A stretch of 64,000 bases of DNA from Nitrospira sp. Ga0074138 (lineage in GTDB: Bacteria; Nitrospirota; Nitrospiria; Nitrospirales; Nitrospiraceae): contig LNDU01000039.1 of assembly GCA_001464735.1 (NCBI GenBank), positions 159,280-223,279 of the forward strand. Direction: 5' to 3'. Shown piece after piece: positions 62,030 through 64,000 of this stretch (positions are counted from its first letter, which is position 1; each line of letters opens with the position of its first letter). Under the pieces are notes generated by a model. The model saw only the letters and a program-made list of their open reading frames with translations. It had not been told where the DNA came from and did not search any database. The translations under genes and the position numbers were made by a program.

Positions 62030-62314
62030 ATGTCATCTCTGACGCAGGCTCTACTTATCTTCGGCGCGTGCTATGCGCTCATCATGACCGAGCGGCTCCA
62101 CAAAACGATTGTGGCATTGTTCGGCGCGGTCTCGTAAGGAGAGGTATTCTACTGGCATGAGTTCGGGGTGGATTACAACGTCGTGTTTGTGGGTATCGCC
62201 AGGAAGGCCGGCTACCGGATTGCCTGTTGGCAGTTCTTTAAGTTTGGCTTTCCTGTCATGGTCAGCTCCGTCGTTCTCAGCGCGCTCTACCTCTGGCTGT
62301 TCTTTCTGCGCTAA
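62030..62314 (+). pseudogene. Internally deleted ArsB/NhaD-type ion transporter
   Basis: A single frame of 95 codons with one internal TAA (after GAVS). It begins like the first helix of the ArsB/NhaD family (ALLIFGACYALIMTERLHKT) and the HEFGVDYNVVF segment that follows it, then jumps directly to the family's last helices (VGIARKAGYRIACWQFFKF, MVSSVVLSALYLWLFFLR). About 330 residues from the middle are missing, so this is a deletion relic. The ends being in frame dates the deletion as relatively recent or neutral. Confidence 0.75.
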
Positions 62315-62320
62315 TGGGGA

Positions 62321-63808
62321 TTAGGGCTTGCCCTCAACCTTTAGATTGAGCGATCCGTCACTCATCACTCGAACGTACAGCGAGTTCACATCGGCGAACA
62401 CGCCGATGCCTTGCACCGACGCGACGGTTCCATGCAGTGAGAGCGTCTGATTGATTGATCGATTCAGTGCCGTTCGAAGCAAGTCTCGCATGCGGTCGGT
62501 CGCCGAAGTCACACCGAGGACGGTTTCACCCATCACGAGTTCTCTAATGGAAGAGTGGGCGAGCCAATCGGGTCCGCTCTTCACTAGGAACTGTTCGGAA
62601 TCGTGGTCCAAACGGAGGCCGCCGATCTGGACGGATTGTGTCAACGTGTTTATTTCAGGTTTCCCCACGAAATATAGGTGGCCGGTCGCATCTCCTGCAA
62701 ACGCTATGCGCAAGACCACTTGGTTGCCTCCACGACCCAAAATGGCGGCATCAGTGATCTGGATGAAGTCTCCTTTCACGGCGACACGTTTTCCCTTCAA
62801 CCGCGCTGCAAGTGACTGGGACAACGAGGGATAGTCCAGCGGGATGTCGGCGACGACGTGGAATCCAGGGGAAGCCGGTTGAGTATCAAGTTGAGGAAGT
62901 GTTGCAGGGGTGACAGGTGGTTCGGAACCGAAGACGATCACAGGCGTGGCGATGATGTGCAGTGTGTCATGAAGACTCTGTCTCTCTATCGAGAACTCAT
63001 TTCGTTTAATCTTTTCGACATTGAGGTGGAGCCACGTGTTCGGTTCCAGTTGGATAGGAGCGCGCAACCCGTTCCATGCTTCTTCCACTTGAGGGCGAAC
63101 CGTACTCGAAGCAAGTCGCGCAAGCGCGTGCTGAAGGCCGCCTCGTACCGTGTCCGTCAACCTATTCCTGGCGTCCTGGGGAAGGTCGGTCGTGATGATG
63201 CGAGCGTTACACGTATCAATGGTATTCACTGCCACATCGGTGACGGACGCGGACAGACCGTAGTTCGGAGTCATGCCAATGGCGATACCAGTATGCAGCA
63301 TTGTTTTTCGCAACCGCTCCTGGCCGGCGCCACAGTCGGTGGGTGCCTTGACGGTCGGTGTGGGTGCCTGCGTACCGAGGTGAGGATGAAGCTCAGCGGT
63401 GAGGGGGAGGCGAGTCCCCGGAAGGTCGATTCCCTTCCACCAATCGCGGAGCATGGCACCTTGATCCTGGCTCATGGATTGGTAGGAGTCGAAACGTTCG
63501 GTCGTAAAATCATCCCGCTCCACATAATACTTGTGTTCCACGCTTTTCGAGTGCTTGATGGGGTTACCTGATTGATCGAACACTTTTGGAATGACGTTCT
63601 CATCGTTGACCGTAGCTAGAAATGGCGCGAGGTTCATCTGAACAGGAACACTGATGGTGGACTCGGTGGCCGAAGAGAGGGGGGGCTGGGTGGCCGGCAA
63701 CAGCGTCGGCGGTGGTGGGTGAACGACATACTGCTTGGCCATACAGCCCGTCAAGAACAGCAATAAGGATAGGACGATGAGAGAGTTGCGTATGGATTTG
63801 GGAAACAT
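62321..63808 (-). CDS. DUF4403 lipoprotein
   Basis: A 495-residue protein whose signal peptide ends in the lipobox LFLTGCMAKQ, so it is lipid-anchored. The mature part matches DUF4403: repeated beta-rich halves with ISVPVQMNLAPFLATVNDEN near the start and VAVKGDFIQITDAAILGRGG and LIFGL-like strands later. Such proteins resemble lipid-binding TULIP/BPI folds and may carry hydrophobic ligands across the periplasm; this is family-level inference. It converges with the deletion relic by only 6 nt. Confidence 0.85.
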   Translation of the reverse strand: MFPKSIRNSLIVLSLLLFLTGCMAKQYVVHPPPPTLLPATQPPLSSATESTISVPVQMNLAPFLATVNDENVIPKVFDQSGNPIKHSKSVEHKYYVERDDFTTERFDSYQSMSQDQGAMLRDWWKGIDLPGTRLPLTAELHPHLGTQAPTPTVKAPTDCGAGQERLRKTMLHTGIAIGMTPNYGLSASVTDVAVNTIDTCNARIITTDLPQDARNRLTDTVRGGLQHALARLASSTVRPQVEEAWNGLRAPIQLEPNTWLHLNVEKIKRNEFSIERQSLHDTLHIIATPVIVFGSEPPVTPATLPQLDTQPASPGFHVVADIPLDYPSLSQSLAARLKGKRVAVKGDFIQITDAAILGRGGNQVVLRIAFAGDATGHLYFVGKPEINTLTQSVQIGGLRLDHDSEQFLVKSGPDWLAHSSIRELVMGETVLGVTSATDRMRDLLRTALNRSINQTLSLHGTVASVQGIGVFADVNSLYVRVMSDGSLNLKVEGKP

Positions 63809-64000
63809 CTGCTTTGCCCCTTTAGATAGTCACAGGTAGTGTGTCTGGGTGGCGAAGAAACGCGGGTAGCATACCAGAAACGCACGATTGTTTGTTAGGG
63901 CCCGTATTGAGTCATCTAAAATCTTACCGGGCGACAGATCGTTGTGCCATTTGGAAATCTTACCCTCCACCCCTGCATGGGGCAGGGCCGAAGGAGGGCG
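63809..64000. other. Right edge, promoter region and nested hairpin
   Basis: The final 192 nt contain the upstream region of the DUF4403 gene and, at 63963-63998, a nested inverted repeat: outer stem ccctcc/ggaggg and inner stem ccctgc/gcaggg. It may be a terminator of a gene beyond the edge or part of a dispersed repeat. No coding sequence is visible before the cut. Confidence 0.4.

Noticed and set aside
1..64000. CRISPR arrays, rRNA, tRNA genes and intact insertion sequences
   Set aside because: No regularly spaced repeats, no tRNA T-loop/anticodon patterns and no transposase or integrase frames were found on reading both strands; a tRNA scan would be decisive.

Overview
The window looks like a stretch of chromosome from a Nitrospirota bacterium, most probably a Nitrospira relative. 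This is inference: it rests on the moderately high G+C, the gene content (Gram-negative envelope genes, gluconeogenesis, many small family-specific hypothetical proteins) and a long intergenic hairpin of a kind I associate with Nitrospira. No rRNA, tRNA, CRISPR array or intact insertion sequence was seen.

Region 1 (1-17.5 kb, all + strand) is a surface-polysaccharide locus. It opens inside an AsnB-type amidotransferase, then has a family-4 glycosyltransferase, a sugar epimerase, a WbpL/WecA-type initiating phosphoglycosyltransferase, an O-antigen ligase with an unusual cysteine repeat, two family-2 and one family-9 glycosyltransferases, and a WbpM-type 4,6-dehydratase. The nucleotide-sugar genes rmlA-like, rmlB, rmlD, kdsC, manC and manB/algC follow. 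Many genes are joined by 4-nt ATGA overlaps. rmlC is not in the window. Region 2 (16.7-23.5 kb) is housekeeping: a DUF3108 protein, fbp, class I aldolase, an HtrA protease, ispD-ispF, cysE, and a convergent PsiF-repeat protein.

Region 3 (23.7-37.3 kb) has a solitary PEP mutase-nucleotidyltransferase fusion, truA, an AMIN-amidase, a NYN RNase, tatD and aroG. A probable metal-uptake group follows: a His-rich secreted protein, a TonB-dependent receptor, a periplasmic TonB-C-like protein, a PAP2 phosphatase and a CobW-family GTPase with a perfect 21-bp palindrome upstream. A YciH/SUI1 protein and a haem-motif lipoprotein end the region.

Region 4 (37.5-46.5 kb) is accessory DNA. A plasmid-type parA and a KorB-like parB are followed by about 1.8 kb without convincing genes. 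This gap holds two perfect palindromes (28 and 26 bp) that share an identical 18-bp core but differ in their outer arms; they are strong candidates for the centromere-like sites of this ParB. Next come an HNH endonuclease, a protein with a HEPN-like RNxxxH motif, and mazEF. The segment is bracketed by a direct duplication: the 3' end of the B12-radical SAM gene at 44.1 kb has a decayed copy at 37.5 kb. A broken amino-acid permease lies just beyond. I read this as a vestigial integrated plasmid or integrative element.

Region 5 (46.6-64 kb) holds tadA, an ECF sigma/anti-sigma pair, an ER-type signal-peptidase-like gene with a truncated nucleotidyltransferase, a glycosyltransferase, TPR proteins, a lipoprotein, a PagL-type lipid A deacylase, a double-domain SagB-type oxidoreductase with an unknown partner, a frameshifted VanZ-family gene, a CheY-like regulator, a Tat-exported DUF882 protein, glgB, an internally deleted ion transporter and a DUF4403 lipoprotein. 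Several genes here are decaying.
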